Below are positions 1 through 13,394 of a stretch of 64,000 nt of DNA, piece by piece. Each line of letters begins with the position of its first letter. The stretch's first letter is position 1. The stretch lies in contig CM114272.1 of NCBI GenBank assembly GCA_050084515.1, positions 18,290,001 through 18,354,000 on the forward strand, in the 5' to 3' direction. Below the pieces are notes generated by a model. It was not told the DNA's origin. It was given only the letters and a program-made list of their open reading frames with translations, and made no database searches. Origin of the DNA: Blasia pusilla (taxonomy: Eukaryota; Marchantiophyta; Marchantiopsida; Blasiales). Position numbers and translations under genes: made by a program.

Positions 1-504
1 AATACCACCATGGGTGATAGACACATAGCCTGGAGACCAATATTGTCTCCACGCCTCAATCTCAGCAACATGGTCCCTCCTAAACTCATGGTAATTGTCC
101 ATGGGTGGTCCCTCCAAGTACTGAAACAACCCCTTCCAAGCCAAGAAGGTTGTAAACAACGTGGCGTTCTGCAACATCTGCATATCACACCACGTATCAA
201 ACTCCTGAATGAAGTCCTCCAACTCAATGGTGCCCACTGCACCCGAGTATCGTTTTGGGCCCTTCATGGCCCCATATCTCCTGTCCATGTCCCAAATCAA
301 TGGAGTTGCAACACTCGATAACAACGTAGAAGACTCGGTGTTTGGAACACCCTCGTCCTCCTCTTCATCAACCGTCGGAAGTGGAAAAGGTAGCCGATAC
401 CTCAATCCAATCTGTGTAAAACCACCACTGTGTGCACCACGGTCCCCAACCAAACCACCAGACAACTCCGTGATGACCAACGCCGATGCCGCACCACCAC
501 CAAA
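1..504 (-). mobile_element. Gag-like ORF of an LTR retrotransposon, partial
   Basis: The minus strand is open for 168 codons, from a stop at 505-507 down to the window edge, where it is cut off. The translation reads like a retrotransposon Gag core: an acidic stretch (VDEEEDEGVP), then YSGAVGTIELEDFIQEFDTW, a region rich in aromatic residues (LAWKGLFQYLEGPP) and EIEAWRQYWSPG. A segment of the type 'YSG...EDFIxEFDxWC' followed by Trp- and Leu-rich helices is typical of Ty3-type Gag. No ATG opens the frame at its upstream end; the first internal Met lies about 80 codons in. The zinc knuckle and pol region would lie outside the window. The family assignment is inference from motif style only. 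Confidence 0.5.
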
Positions 505-2440
505 TCACCACCACTAAGTAACCAAGTGACGTCCATGTCACTGTACTATTCTAGCTCTACTAGCTATGGGTGTGGGAAACCTAACATGTCATCACCACAA
601 GAAGCCTCCCACGGTCTACTGGTCATCACTCCAGCCTCACTATCGGTAGCACACAGGAGTAAAACTACTCTGGAAATCAGCGTCAACCCTAACAATGGGC
701 GCGCAAGCAAGAAGCAACGATGGAGGGGATCCAAACACAGGAAATCCAACGACAACCCTCCAATCGCAAATGGAAATGAAGGTAACACAATCCACCAAAC
801 GTGGCACCCCCTAAATCCACAGAACCCACCACACAATTCTAACGCAATAGCTACTCCGCCGCTAGTCGATGACGTATTAGTCGCACTCGCAGCACCTGAA
901 AATATCACCTGCATGGAGAGGCCACATCGTACTATGCGCTAGAGGTCCATCAACCGGAAACCCGAGATGCATAAAGCGCCTAACACATCTCCAAATAGCA
1001 CCAAATGAGCTACACCAGTGTGTACACTGGCATAGTTAAGAACTCAACAGTTAAGCATCTTCCAAGCAGAATAGCCCAAAGATGGGTGACCAATTATGCA
1101 ACACTCAACTCACAAATCCTACAAAAATTGCCTCACGCCCAAGCAAGCAAGCTTGCTTGCTTGCTCCTTACTCCTTACTCCGCCTCTCACGCCCACTCGG
1201 CCCGAGCTACCACGAGTTGCCTCAAAGCCTCGAAGCCTCGAAATGCTCGAGACATGCCTCGTTCACCATGCTTCGCTATTGGGAGAGGACCAACCAGGGC
1301 CCCCCAATGGGATAGGCGTCTCCAACAACGGACGAGTCACCAACCAACTAGCCCCTCCGATCCACTGTCCACCATAGCTATCTCTCCATAAAAAATCAGC
1401 TACAACTGAACTCTATCCTCCGAGCTAAAAATCAGACAAATTTGATGTCCATACACCTCAAGAATCACAAATCCTATAGCGCTTCCGCCCAGATTCATGC
1501 ACCCAAAAATCCGCAATGCTCCACACACTGAAGCAGATATCTTCACATGAGATCACAATATAGGCAGCAACATGAACCTCTCACCCGATCTGGATGAACT
1601 TCAACAGAGCGTCCGCACTCCAAGCTCTCCACATCATAAAACCGTCAAACACGAAGCAGAATCTTCAATCCTTGATAACTTCCAACTTCCTTGACGAAAT
1701 CCGGCGATCTAAAGCACGTTGGAAAGCTCTCAGCAAGGCGCTTCTTTCCCAACCAACCACGCACCTGATTCCCACCTCCAACATAGGCCACAAGCCACAA
1801 ACATCCACGGCTGAGTACACAATCAACCCTAACAAGATCCTACTGATCCACGATCGAAGCTACCATCGATCTACTCCAGTTCTTTGAGTGAAATCCGTGA
1901 AAGAACTTCTATCATAAAACACATATAGAATCACATACAATCAAGCCGAACCCACTCCACGATGGGAAAATCCAGGTCGCAACTTGCGGGAACCACCATA
2001 ACCAAGAGCTCTACTCACTACCAAGGCTAACTCCCAACGCAACAGGCTCAACTCCAAGAACTAACTGTTTTTTGAGTGCACTCCACACTATATCCTCCAA
2101 CCTAAGAGCATGTCCTACTGGAAAAGTCACCCTCAACGGAGTAACCCCCAACCCTATGTATGAAAACGCATCTCTACCTAGACACTACAGCCCTACATAA
2201 GATACGGCCTCTACTAGCACACTATACTCTACGACATAATCCATATGGTCATGACAAATATGATTACAAATTAGATTCCAAATCCAATGTCGATCAATAC
2301 AGGTGCCGATTCTATATTTTCTCTTGGATATTGAGATCTTGACTTGCATTTACGCCAAAACGATAATCCTTAATTATTGACCTATTAAGTTGCATTAAGT
2401 CCGCTACATGCCAAGTAGTGCTTTGAATACCATCTCAGAG
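505..2440. other. Stretch without a recognisable gene, possible retrotransposon leader or LTR
   Basis: I see no coding homology on either strand. The position upstream of the minus-strand gag-like ORF would suit an LTR and leader, but I found neither a convincing tRNA primer-binding site nor a matching LTR. A perfect 22-bp palindrome lies at 1141-1162. Confidence 0.4.
1141..1162. repeat. Perfect 22-bp palindrome made of AAGC/GCTT units
   Basis: The sequence is AAGCAAGCAA followed by its exact reverse complement, centred on an AAGCTT site. It is a short symmetric tetranucleotide run, probably from slippage. No function is implied. Confidence 0.8.
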
Positions 2441-2449
2441 CACCTCCCC

Positions 2450-5400
2450 GAGCAGTGTGGGGTTTTTTTTTGTCAAGGTTGGGATTCTAAGTTCATTATT
2501 CACACAACCAACCAATATTTCCTCTCATATCCACAAGATTGATGGCCTCGAGGTATTTTCTTTTCGTCATTCAACACTCGTGGAGCTTCCATGCAAATCT
2601 ATGCCTATGCAACTTCTCAGCATCTCTACTTTACATCGAAGCATGGCTCATCTTCACATAGATGGCCTGAAGCAGCCCATTAAACAGGAAGGTATACATC
2701 TCATTGATACGACACCTTTTGAGTCATGCGATCCATGTTCTTGGCCAAATCAACTCTAAAAATCTGCGCAACACACACTCGTGCTGACCGACCATTCTGA
2801 CGCATACACATCGACCTCTGCTAACCAAAGATGACCACTAGTATTGGCAACAAGCACTACTTCATCTTGTTTACCAATGATTTTTCTAGGTTTCGTTGGC
2901 TTTCGTGTCTGAACAATCAAATTCAAGCACTCTTTGTTCTTCAACAGTTTTTGTTGCTATCAAGAACCAATACTCTTCAACTATCTCGGAAGTCTTCTAC
3001 GATAATGGTGGAAATTTTGGCATCATTGTTCTTCTAGACTACCTTCGAAGTCAAGGTTGCAAGATTTAACACTCAATGCCTTACCATCATACTCAAAATG
3101 GTATCGCCGAAATAACAAATGGCTCAATCGCTGAAAAAGCTTGTGCTATGTTAATCGATTTGAAATTACCGTCCAATCTCTGGCTAGAAGATGTTGCTGC
3201 AACCATTTATCTAGCTAATAGATTGCCGACTAGTATCAATCCTTCTCTTATCTCGCCTATGGCTTATCTGAGGACGACAATCAAGCTTTCCTATACTTCT
3301 AATGTGACACATCTTCGGATTTTTGGTGCAATTGCCTATGTTCATCTACCATTTGAGACTTGGCCCTGTGGCGATAAGTTTTCACCTCGTGATGTACGTG
3401 GTCATCTAGTAGGCTATGGTGACGGTGTGAATTATCGGATTTCGTGTCCCGACACTTGTCAAATACGAGTTTCTGCTTCTGTGACATTTGATGAACATAT
3501 CAACATTGAAGTTCCCGTGGATGTGTCTTCTATTCTATCGGATTTATTTCCTACCACTATAGTGAGTACTCTATCCTCCGAAAATGATCTTGTCAATCTA
3601 ACAATTGGCCAATCTCTTTCGATAGTTCCATTTCTCGATTCACAACGGTTCACTGATCTTCAGCCTATGTCATCAACTACAGATCTCTCTTCTAATACAA
3701 CACCATTGCCATCGGCTACTCCCCATCGAGAAACTATTCTTTCAACACCTTCTAACGATTTACCAGTAATTAATGAGGTTTCTATTATGATCCCTCCACT
3801 TGGTACCATATCTACTCTCAATTTTTGTCAAGATCTTAATGCGGGAAATGTTGAGACCTTACCTAAACGTACTCAACCATTCTACACGTGTTAACAAAGG
3901 TATCCCACCCTCGAGATTCACTGGAGATTTTGCTCACTTTTCACTTCTTGCTCATACACCACCGACACTTCTTTATTTTTATTCTTTAGCACTATATCAT
4001 GTTTCCAACATGGAAACTCCTTGAAATCACAATGAAGCTATGCATTCGTCCAAGGTCTCGTCATGGAGTGATACAGAGAAAATGAAGATCAAACAATTAC
4101 ATAAGTTAAAGGTTGCTTATCTTACCACACTTCCTCCAAGTGCTCAGATTATTCCTTTAAAGTGGGTTTATTCTAAAAAATGGAATGGCATATTCAAGGC
4201 CCATTTTGTTGCATGAGGGGACCAAAAAAATCCTAGTGAGGACTTCTATGATACCTTTGTGTCTCGACCTGTCGTTAGACCAGAGACTTTTTGAACTTTA
4301 ATGGCTCTAGTTGCCGTTGGAGATCTTGAGGCCAAGTGTTACGATGTTGTTACGACATTTTTACATGCACTCATGGTAGGTCAGCCTTCACTTTATATCG
4401 AACCTAGGCTATGAAACATACAACATTAAGGGTCAACTTCTACTTTGGGACCTACTCAAGCCTCTGTATGGTTTGCGACAATCGCGAGGTCTTTAGTATC
4501 TTGAAGTTACTCAATATTTAGCTAAGCATGGGTTCTTTCCAATTCCTTTGGATCCTTGTGTTTTGTAGCATCACAATGGCACTTTTTGTGCTGTGGGTTG
4601 ATGACATCATCACCATCTCCAAAACGTCTACCGACATTGCTCACATGGAAGACATACTTACGTCTCGCTATGAGATACAACAATGGGCGATCTCATGGAG
4701 TATTTGGGCCTTCTTATTCTCATCAATAGAAAAGACGGACTTCTCTTCATAGCTCAAATTGACTACATCACCAAAATTCTTTGCCGTTTTCATATGGAGT
4801 CTTGTGCTCTTGTATCTGCTCCTTCTACCGTCTTTGGTCACCTCACTCCAAGTTCTATGCAAGCTACTCCTGATGATTTTCACATGTACTAATCCATGGT
4901 GGGATCTTCTATGTATTTGGCCGTTTAGACACGACCAAACATTGCTGAACGATGTGCTCAACTAGGGCACTTTGCACATAATTCAGCTCCTGAACATCAG
5001 AGTTGGATCCGGCAAGTTCTGTCTTACATTCGCACTACCATCGATTTGAGTATCAAATTTCACAACACAATCTCACCAGGCCTTGAGATTCATTCCTTAA
5101 ATTTCCAAGGCTATTCTAATGAGCCCTACGCCTTCAACACACTTGATCGAAATCCACCTCTGGCTACTTATTCAAGCTTGCATGGGGTCCTATCAGTTGG
5201 AAATAGAGGGAAAAAACCGATAATTTCTAGTAGTTCTACTGAAGCGGAATACGTTATTTACTCCATTGCCACTAAAGAGGCCATTTGGCTTTGCAATATT
5301 TTACAAAAGCTCGATCTTTCTACATCTGATGGTAGCATAGTGGTTATCTACAGCGACAATAAACCTGTTCTCGCATTGACAGTCAACCTTGAACATCATT

Positions 5401-5540
5401 CACATACTAAGCATATTGAAGTCCAATGGCATTTTGTTCATGAAAAAATCAGGAAAGGAGCAACCTCATTGTCTTACCTCTCAACTCAAGAGATGTTTAC
5501 TTACGAGCTAACTAAACCTTTACTAGGGATCTCTTTTTGA
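2450..5540 (+). mobile_element. Decayed Ty1/copia retrotransposon polyprotein
   Basis: Copia domains follow in the standard order on the plus strand, in several frames. At about 2620-2760 is a GAG-pre-integrase-like stretch (HRSMAHLHIDGLKQ ... CDPC). At 2831-2960 is the start of the integrase core (YFILFTNDFSRFRWL). At 3076-3500 is the integrase C-terminal part (PYHHTQNGIAE, LRIFGAIAYVH, GHLVGYGDG, VTFDE). At 4070-4740 is reverse transcriptase with the catalytic box changed to WVDD (LFVLWVDDIITISK). At 5100-5540 is RNase H (SSSTEAEYV, YSDNKPVLAL, HTKHIEVQWHFVHEKI). Stops and frameshifts interrupt every domain, for example after PYLNVLNHSTRV, in KAHFVA* and in RPETF*, so it cannot encode a working protein. 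No LTRs were identified. Confidence 0.9.
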
Positions 5541-6232
5541 TGTTTTTTTTACCTTGTCGGTCTTCAGGCTTTGCTGCAATTTCTGTCTACACTGGATGGG
5601 GTCGAGCTCATGGTTGCACAAAAACAGACAAGTCCTTCTTCGACGAACAAGTCTAGACATGTACACGGACATAAGAGGTTCCAAGAGGCCCTGCTATCAT
5701 TTACCACTTGGCGCTTGAACTATGTTTGAATGGGGCATCCGCGGCTCTGCCTGCGCACTCCCTTTGCCTTGTTAAGGATGTCTATCCTGATGGGGCTGTC
5801 AGTTGTTGTAATCCTTCTGAGGAAAGGAAATCAAATTGACAAGCGCATTTTCTATGCAAAAACTTGTGTGGACCACTCCTCGTCTTTCTGCTCGTTTATA
5901 TGTATGAGCGTCAATTCTGCTTTAGGTGAAAAAACTCTAGACATCTGACACATGTCTAAGTCCCCTAAATCACATAATTCAACAATGCTCTCAATATCCA
6001 CATAAAACCCAATATTCCAAATTAGTAACTATCCAACACCCAGAATTCCCTCACATGTGCAAGGCAAAAAACTAGAATGGATAATATGAACAATGTCGAT
6101 GTCACTCCTCCGTATTTGCAAACTTGAACCCAACTTGGTCCTGAAGACAAACTCCTCCAATCAACATGTTGTACTCCTCTGGTATTGACGATACTCAAAT
6201 CTCCTCGGTGTGCAATACGCGATCAACGGTAC
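5541..6232. other. No gene seen downstream of the copia remnant
   Basis: The segment follows the RNase H stop and may include element 3' sequence. I found no ORF or repeat that I could assign. Confidence 0.4.
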
Positions 6233-6555
6233 AGTGCGGCACTAGCGGCACAGAATGACTACAAATGACACGATACTCAGGAATGGGATGCAACACTCAA
6301 CTACGTGCCCACCTCTATTAGCAATAAACACTCTGCCCCAGTGATAGTCCGGTTCCGTGATCAAAATAGTGCAGTGCGGCCATGAGCGGCACATAACGGC
6401 TACAAACGGCATGACACTAAAAAATGGGATGCCGCACTCAACAACATACCCACCTCTATTAGCAATACACGCTCTACTCCCTAGTGATGGTGCGGCTCCA
6501 CGATCAAGATAGTGCGGTACGGCCACGTGGGGCACGACGTGACAATCGGCGACGT
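6233..6555. repeat. Imperfect tandem repeat of about 140 bp, 2.3 copies
   Basis: The string AGTGCGG recurs at 6233, 6373 and 6511. Each full unit carries GGGATGC, CACCTCTATTAGCAATA and CGATCAA/TGATCAA blocks in the same order. The copies differ at many positions. A 115-codon minus-strand ORF across it (6242-6589) simply reflects the repeat: its protein contains IANRGG and VVEC twice. Confidence 0.75.
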
Positions 6556-7806
6556 GCTGCGTCATGACACGGTACTCGATCGTTGTCAAGCCCGCCCAAC
6601 CTCAAAACATAGTAGAGTGAAAAAAAAACTCAAACCTCATAAATGAAGAAGTTACTTGCCATCACTAGAAGGTTCTAGAAAATAGTGGGTGTGCGATGGT
6701 TGATGACGACACAAGTGCATTGGTCTTGGCGATGTCAACGGTGTAAAATGACGATAAAAAAACTCGCTCTCGACCCTCGGTCGTCGTTGCTAGTACTCAA
6801 AAACCGCTAGTAGTCGCACAAAAGATGGTGAGGGCCTCAAGTTACAAAACCAATGATCCTCAATGCATACTATCCAATCAACAACGGTGGAGAAATTTTT
6901 TGTGAATAGTCATTGACGTCGTCAACAATCGCCAATGAATAGAGCAAGGATGGCCTGGACGGATGGTGAAAGTCAATAGTAATTATGATATCTCATATGT
7001 GGATAAATATGGCTCTATTTTCTCCTTATTTAAGATTCAATGTCTTTGGTTTTTTTCGCACTCTAGTAACCGCTTAAACCAAGGGTCAACTCACTAAAAT
7101 TATCTCATATTTGGCTTATACTCCACTAAGCCCCATAAGTCTTAGGTCAACACCCACTAAATAAAGTTTCTATTTGACTTTACCCTTGAACCAAATTTTC
7201 CTCTTGTCCCATGCACTAGGATAAAATTCTTTTTTTAACTATTTTTTAACCTTCAAATAAGGATTTTACCTTGAATTTTCAAAATTGCTCCTTCCTTCAC
7301 AAATTGGCTATGGCAGCGATAGAAATGGTCACACAATTTCATACTCAGATGTCCAAATTGCTCACCATTTCTTTGATAGCATGCACAACTTTTGGATCTA
7401 CGAAAATGTCAAATTAATTTCTTCATTTGACCTTTCATGAGAAATTAGTAGCGGCTGTCTTGTAACCCACGACCTCCACTCCTACACAAAATTTTCCAAC
7501 ACTTCCGCGCTGATTTCTCCCACAAAAAAATAAAAACCTACACAAAAAAAAACCAGCAAACTACATGGTGCTCTTGAGAGCACCAGCATGGAGAAACCCG
7601 GCCCGATACTAAATTTCTACCAAAAATTGGGCAGCATTTTCGCGCGCTACTCTCTTGTACGAAAAAAGTGCAAAGCAACACACTCAAATAGATGGCTCTT
7701 GCTTCCATGAGCACTCCTGTGAGCCATGATGGGGGGAATAGGGTCCCCAACTTGCAAACAAAGGTAGACATCTACGAGCTCCCACATTGTAGCTCTCAAA
7801 ATCTCA

Positions 7807-7811
<5 letters not shown>
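6556..7811. other. AT-rich stretch with no gene seen
   Basis: I found no coding homology or clear repeat structure between the 140-bp tandem repeat and the CT microsatellite. Confidence 0.4.

Positions 7812-7878
<67 letters not shown>
7812..7878. repeat. (CT)n microsatellite, about 33 units
   Basis: An uninterrupted dinucleotide run of 67 bp. Overlapping ORFs translating as Ser-Leu or Arg-Glu runs are artefacts of it. Confidence 0.98.
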
Positions 7879-7881
<3 letters not shown>

Positions 7882-8838
7882 AACCAAACCCACTCTCCTA
7901 ATAAGAGGCTTTGGTTACACACACAAGGAGAACCATATCTCTGTCACCTCATGCCAAGAGATTCAATAGAGAGAGAATAAGTTTCGAAGTTTTATCTCCT
8001 TTGGTATATCCCCTTCCTTCTTCCAAGTTCTCTCCACGTTAATATATGCTCGCAGGTCATCTCCTTGCCTCTTGATCTATTGCAGGAGGTCAAGGAAAAA
8101 TTTCCAAAGTGGAAAGTCAATTATGCTCAAAATGGTAACTTAAGTGGAAAGTTATCCTTGATCTCTTAAGGTTATCCTCCACTCTCATCAAAGGCGCTCT
8201 ACTAGTCCGCGTTGATTTATCCAAAAAGACGTGACAATGTTAGATCTCTTCAGAGGGATTAACATGGTGGTTAGCGGTAGTGCTGCAAGAGGACATACGG
8301 ATATATCCAAGGTTACATATAGACAAAGTCAGTATCTATGATGGATGTCATTGTTGCAAAAAAATGAACAAGTCCATCCTAGGGCATTGATTGCAAGTTT
8401 GGACATGTCCACTAACGTGGATTGCAAGAGGTGGGGCCCACATGTATAGTTCATGATGGAAGGTAGGATAAGGGCAAGTGAGTTAATAAGAGGGGAGGAA
8501 AGGGGGATGTTGGGAGAAAGAAACGAGAAAATATGAAATATTTAGGCAAGTGGAGGGAATGAGAAAGAAGGGGACTTGACCATATAGGCCCCATAACATG
8601 GTCAAGTCATTCCATAGGAGGGACGTAAGTCCACGGATATAGACACATCCACAAACAGGGACTTTGTTTGCATGCAACCTTGATGTAATGTATAGATGAG
8701 AGAGTGGAGTTGCACGTATGATCCGTTTTTATTTTGATTTCGTTGAGTGGTCTTGGTGTATGCGTGTGAATATATCTTATTTAAATATATGAATCTATCT
8801 GTGTGTTTGGAAGATTGATGTTGGATGTTGTGTAGAAG
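7879..8838. other. No gene seen; contains a short piece of a dispersed repeat
   Basis: At 8629-8682 a stretch (GTCCACGGATAT ... GCATGCAACCTTG) resembles the GC-rich segment in intron 18 of the DEG2-like gene at about 51.7 kb. Nothing else was recognised. Confidence 0.4.
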
Positions 8839-9260
8839 TTTATAATGCACTTTGTTGCATATAATCAAATCCTATGGACATCATTTTTGAAAGGTGCTCC
8901 ATGGGGAGGCACACGAATGAAAATGGGTTATTCACGCTGCGAAGTTGGAAATTCAACCAGAAAAATGTAAGATCTATCATAGTGAGCATAGAAGAAAACA
9001 ATATGGATTGTGTGGCGATGTATGTGTGCACGACAATGCCCAATGTATCCTAATTTGATTCAAATTTTTAATATGAATAATCTAAATTCAAAATTTATAA
9101 TGCACTTTGTCGTATATAGTCAAATCCTATGGATATAAATCATTTTTTGAAAGGTGCTCCATGGGAGGCACACGAATGAAAATGGGTTATTCATGCTACG
9201 AAGTTGGAAATTCAAACAGAAAAATGTAAGATCTATCAGAGTGAGCATAGACGAAAAAAA
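8839..9260. repeat. Direct duplication of about 165 bp, offset 255 bp
   Basis: Copy 1 begins at 8839 and copy 2 at 9094, both opening with TTTATAATGCACTTTGT. Both contain GAAAGGTGCTCCATG, CACACGAATGAAAATGGG and TGTAAGATCTATCA blocks in the same order. Small indels and substitutions separate them, so this is an old local duplication. No ORF is conserved between the copies. Confidence 0.8.
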
Positions 9261-12200
9261 AGTAAGTGCTATGAGTAAATTATGGATCTACTTCTATTGT
9301 TGAGACAATTGGGGAGCCTCCAACTATGTATGGGGGAAAACTTATAATCTTTTGTAGGGATTTTTACCAAGTCTTGCTTGCCATTTATCATCAGCATTGT
9401 CCAAAATTATCCTAGCTATTTTAAAAAGATCACATTTATGGTCTTAAGTGAATGTAATGAAATTGACAACTTATGTGACTCCTCAAATTTTGGAGGGTCA
9501 TGTGGGTGTTTATCAACAAGATTTTTGTACCAAATACTTATAACAGATGGGAGATGACCGTGTACGTTTGCAAGTTTGACTTTAGAGATCATTTTGTACA
9601 ATTCCCAATTAACACGTTGATTGAGTGTATGAGGATAAGGGATTCATTGATCTTACTTAGGGAAATTTTCCTCAAAAGTTCCGTGGTATCAACATTTTAA
9701 TAGATATAACTATCCTTCCATCAAGAATTCAAGATGTTGATGTATAGTCTTGTATAAGGAGATTATTGGGTAGAGCGAGTTTGTTGCTCCAAGTCTACTT
9801 GATGTCTACCAAATAACTATTCTCATTGCTTGCTATAAGTTGAGCAATGCACAAGCATTCTACTCGCAATCAAAACAAGAAAGACTCAATAGGAATTTTA
9901 GTGTAGATGTTGCTATTGTCCAAATGGAGCCAAAATTCTCCTTGGACGCAACCATGATCAGTTTGGGGGGAAACACAAATATATATGGGTCTATGAAACC
10001 AGCCACTCACATGATTTGACACATCTATATGGGCCACCCACACGGGTCACCCACTATAATGAGATGGGCCAATGATAATAATTGCACATTTTTATCATAA
10101 TTAAGGAAAGGGGTTGTTATTTCAGATACCTTTTTATCCACGGAGCCCAACACATGATTGTATCTAATATGTGTGTAGGACACGAGGGTAGGCTAGATGG
10201 AAAGAAAAAAAACAAGGAGAACTTGTATGGGCCGTAAGTATTCTCACCCTTTCAAAACATGCTTAAAGCAGGTCTATTCAAATCTAGTGCTACACATGAT
10301 TACATCTCATTGTCATCTATTTTGTGTTGGCTCACAATGTCCACAAAACTTTATCAAAGCATGGTACAAAGCATGCTCCTAGGAGCCATTTTGTGAGAAA
10401 CTCTAGTGGGGGATGGTTAGTTTAGGGTCTAACTAAAATGATTAAAGTCAGCTTTTCATTTGTTTTTGAGTGCACTTCAGTTGTCGACATTGCCATAAGT
10501 GAATTAGCAACCAAATGAATGCTTACATTTTTAGACACCATCCCCATTAGCTAAAGCGAAACTTCTGTATTTTGAACACAATGCACAGGAGTTGACTAAA
10601 TCTGTGGGAACTTGGCCTCCAATACTTCAGAAATTTGAACTTGTAACACAGCCCACTTGATTGTGAGGAACTTTTTCCTCAAATCGTTAAGACAGCTGAG
10701 AAGGTCCTGCAAAGTGTTGTAGCTCTACTCTACAAGGTGCTGCCAATTTTGAGGTTTGCAAAAGCGGCCTTAACACCTCCAAAGCAGCAACAACTAATGT
10801 GAGGAAGGATTGCACACAGTTCCACACTACTCGGAGTGAAATGGAACGGCAGAGGAATTAGGAACTTGGTTCCAGGCATCTACAGGACCACAATTGCTTA
10901 AAACTTTACCAAAGACTTCACACTTTATAAGTCTGTCAGCTGACAGAAATTGAAGGAACCCACAGTGAATCCTCGTCTACTAGAAATGGGCCGTCAAATA
11001 TGTTTACAATTGCACAATATGAACTTCTTTCAGAGGCGTTAGAGGAGCTAGTACTAAGCCAGGTTATTTTCCCTCAAGGTAAGATCACTATTAGTGTATC
11101 CAGCATGTAGTTGCAGAGAATTGATGAAGATAATGAAGAGATACGTCTAACCAGGCTGCATGGAAAAGGTTTGACTGCCAGAGTAGAAGATCTCAACTGC
11201 TCCAATGATCAAATGGTAGGAGCTTGATCCATTCCTTTATGTCTACGTTTTGCTACATTGATGCGGAAAATTGAAAAAGTCACAGGACGATATGCAGAAA
11301 GAAGATTGTACCTTGTATGTACGGGTCACATCAGCCTCAGAGTAGCAGCAAGATAAATTCAGTTGGAGCATAGAATGACAAAACTCCCCAATTCTGTGAG
11401 GAGCTTATTGATTCCCAGACAAACATTCTTCATCAAATCATTTTGAACCTTAAACCTGTTTAAAAATCAATTCAATTTCGACAGATAACAAAGTTCCCAT
11501 CTGGCAATAGTGGCAGATCTTAGCACCTATGCTACAAAATCTTTATTCATACTGTATTCTGAAGTACAGCATCTGGCGGAGTATTTAACATACCCTGATG
11601 GAAATTATTAAAACGCCGTTTTGAAGTACCAAAATCCCACCCTGGCAATGGTCTACACCGCTGCGTTTCTTCCCAATCTAGAATTAGTGGTGCTCGAGAA
11701 CTTCAGCAAACAAGCACTTAGATTCATCTGTTGGTCTTAAATGACAGATTAGAAGTGTATTAGTTCCGGCTAGTAGGCGCAAGCATAGCAATGAGTTCGG
11801 CCAAACAGGTACTCTTCAGAACTAGGGTAAGCAAAATTTTTAAGTTAGTTGCCTATTTGGACACGAGGGTGGGGCATGGCCTCCCATCTCGCACCTGAGA
11901 AATTGGGAACAATAATCGCAGGGCAATACATTAAGAACTGCCACTGAGCATTGGTACACTGTCGCAAATGGACAGTTGGGAAAAGCATGATATGCCCAAA
12001 GCTTCTACACCATCTTGCTACAGGAAACATTCAACCTATAAGGCTCGTGCTACCAGGATAGGCCCTGAACTTCTAGAGCATCTTTTTACTTGAAAAACAA
12101 CAACAAAATCGCCTGTCTTCTTGTCCTGCAAGCCTCATCAAAACTTGGGACATTCTGAGTTGTGCAGAAAAGATGAATGTGCGAGGTGCAGGAAGATTAT

Positions 12201-13394
12201 TAAAAAGAGAAACTTTACACGAACCTGACTCTCTTCTTTCTCTTCATGGTTATCCTCCTGCTTCATATTTCAGAGCCTCAGGATTTCACCTTCTCCACAG
12301 CTTGTCCACTGGAAAAGTTTTCTCCTTGTTCTCCATCGATAGCAAAGCTTTTCACATTCTATACAATTGGGCAAGCCAGGAGGTCAAGTGGTCAGCCAGT
12401 GATAGGATAGTAACTCAGAACTTCTTTTACTACTTGTTTCATAAAGGTAATGGGAAATACAGTCAGGCTCCAATTTGTTATTGATGTCGTGTTCACAATT
12501 AAACATTTGTGATAACTTGTGCTGTTATTAAATCTGCATGTATGAAGTACGGACAAGAATCGAAAGATCGAGGCATAATGCTATAGATGAGATAAGCAAT
12601 ACACGCTTCGAGAAAGGTTTGGGACTGCCGCACATTGGTCAATAACGTTGGCAATATTTAGGTCTACCACAAGATAATTCGATTCGTACAGGATCCACTG
12701 CAAGCGAGCGTTAGTAGTGATGTGTCATGCATCGACACTGTAGATCCTTCAAAACCCTAGAGTCAGCGAAAGCCTGGGAATATCAGTGAACCAGTTGAGC
12801 AGATACATGTTTGTGGATCTTTTCAATTCTAGACATCGCCAAAGCGCACAAGACTCGATATCGAGAGTTCTTCAATTAGGCCAAATCGTCAACAACGACC
12901 CAGCGCCTTGAATATGATTTGCCGATAGTAAAACCAAATGATTTCATACAGCCATCACCAATGGAATCCTGAATATCAGAATGAAAGTCTCCAGACAAGC
13001 AATTCGAACTGGATCGAGATATGTAAATTATTCCAATCCTGAGCACCAAAATGAAGCCCTACAGTGCTAGTATCTAGAAACCCGATCGTCAACCCAGCTT
13101 CACACCATAATTCATTGACTATCTACGCTTTTTACACGTAGCTCGCACGACTGCAATTCACTGATACAAGAATCCCCGCAAATCTCCCAATCAGATCAAG
13201 ATCTCAGCTCAAATATTTCAATCAACAGGCAAATTAATGTCGTCGTGGTTGAACGATCTCGCAAATTCAGCAACACTTTACAATTGTGATCAGGTGTTGC
13301 GATTCGGAAATTTTCTAAAAGTCTAAAACCTCCGGAGGCAGATATTTTCCGTGATTTCCAAGGCAGAATAAGCAATTCAACCAGCTAAACTGAA
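9261..13394. other. Long stretch without a resolved gene; possible minus-strand exons
   Basis: No long ORF looks coding. Three minus-strand segments have a splice acceptor and open phase-0 reading: 12257-12225 (EDNHEEKEESQ, cag before and gt after), 12125-12090 (DKKTGDFVVVFQ) and about 10.7-10.6 kb (DLLSCLNDLRKKFL..., ending at a stop). They could be later exons of the CX9C gene at 13.5 kb or of another minus-strand gene. They are short and I could not link them by homology. Confidence 0.3.

Noticed and set aside
564-914. 116-codon minus-strand ORF
   Set aside because: No recognisable motif and no continuity with the gag-like ORF.
7647-7922. 91-codon minus-strand ORF with a long Arg-Glu run
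   Set aside because: It is the translation of the (CT)n microsatellite; the flanks show no coding character.
12173-12484. 103-codon plus-strand ORF
   Set aside because: No domain or splice context; it overlaps the candidate minus-strand exon and looks random.
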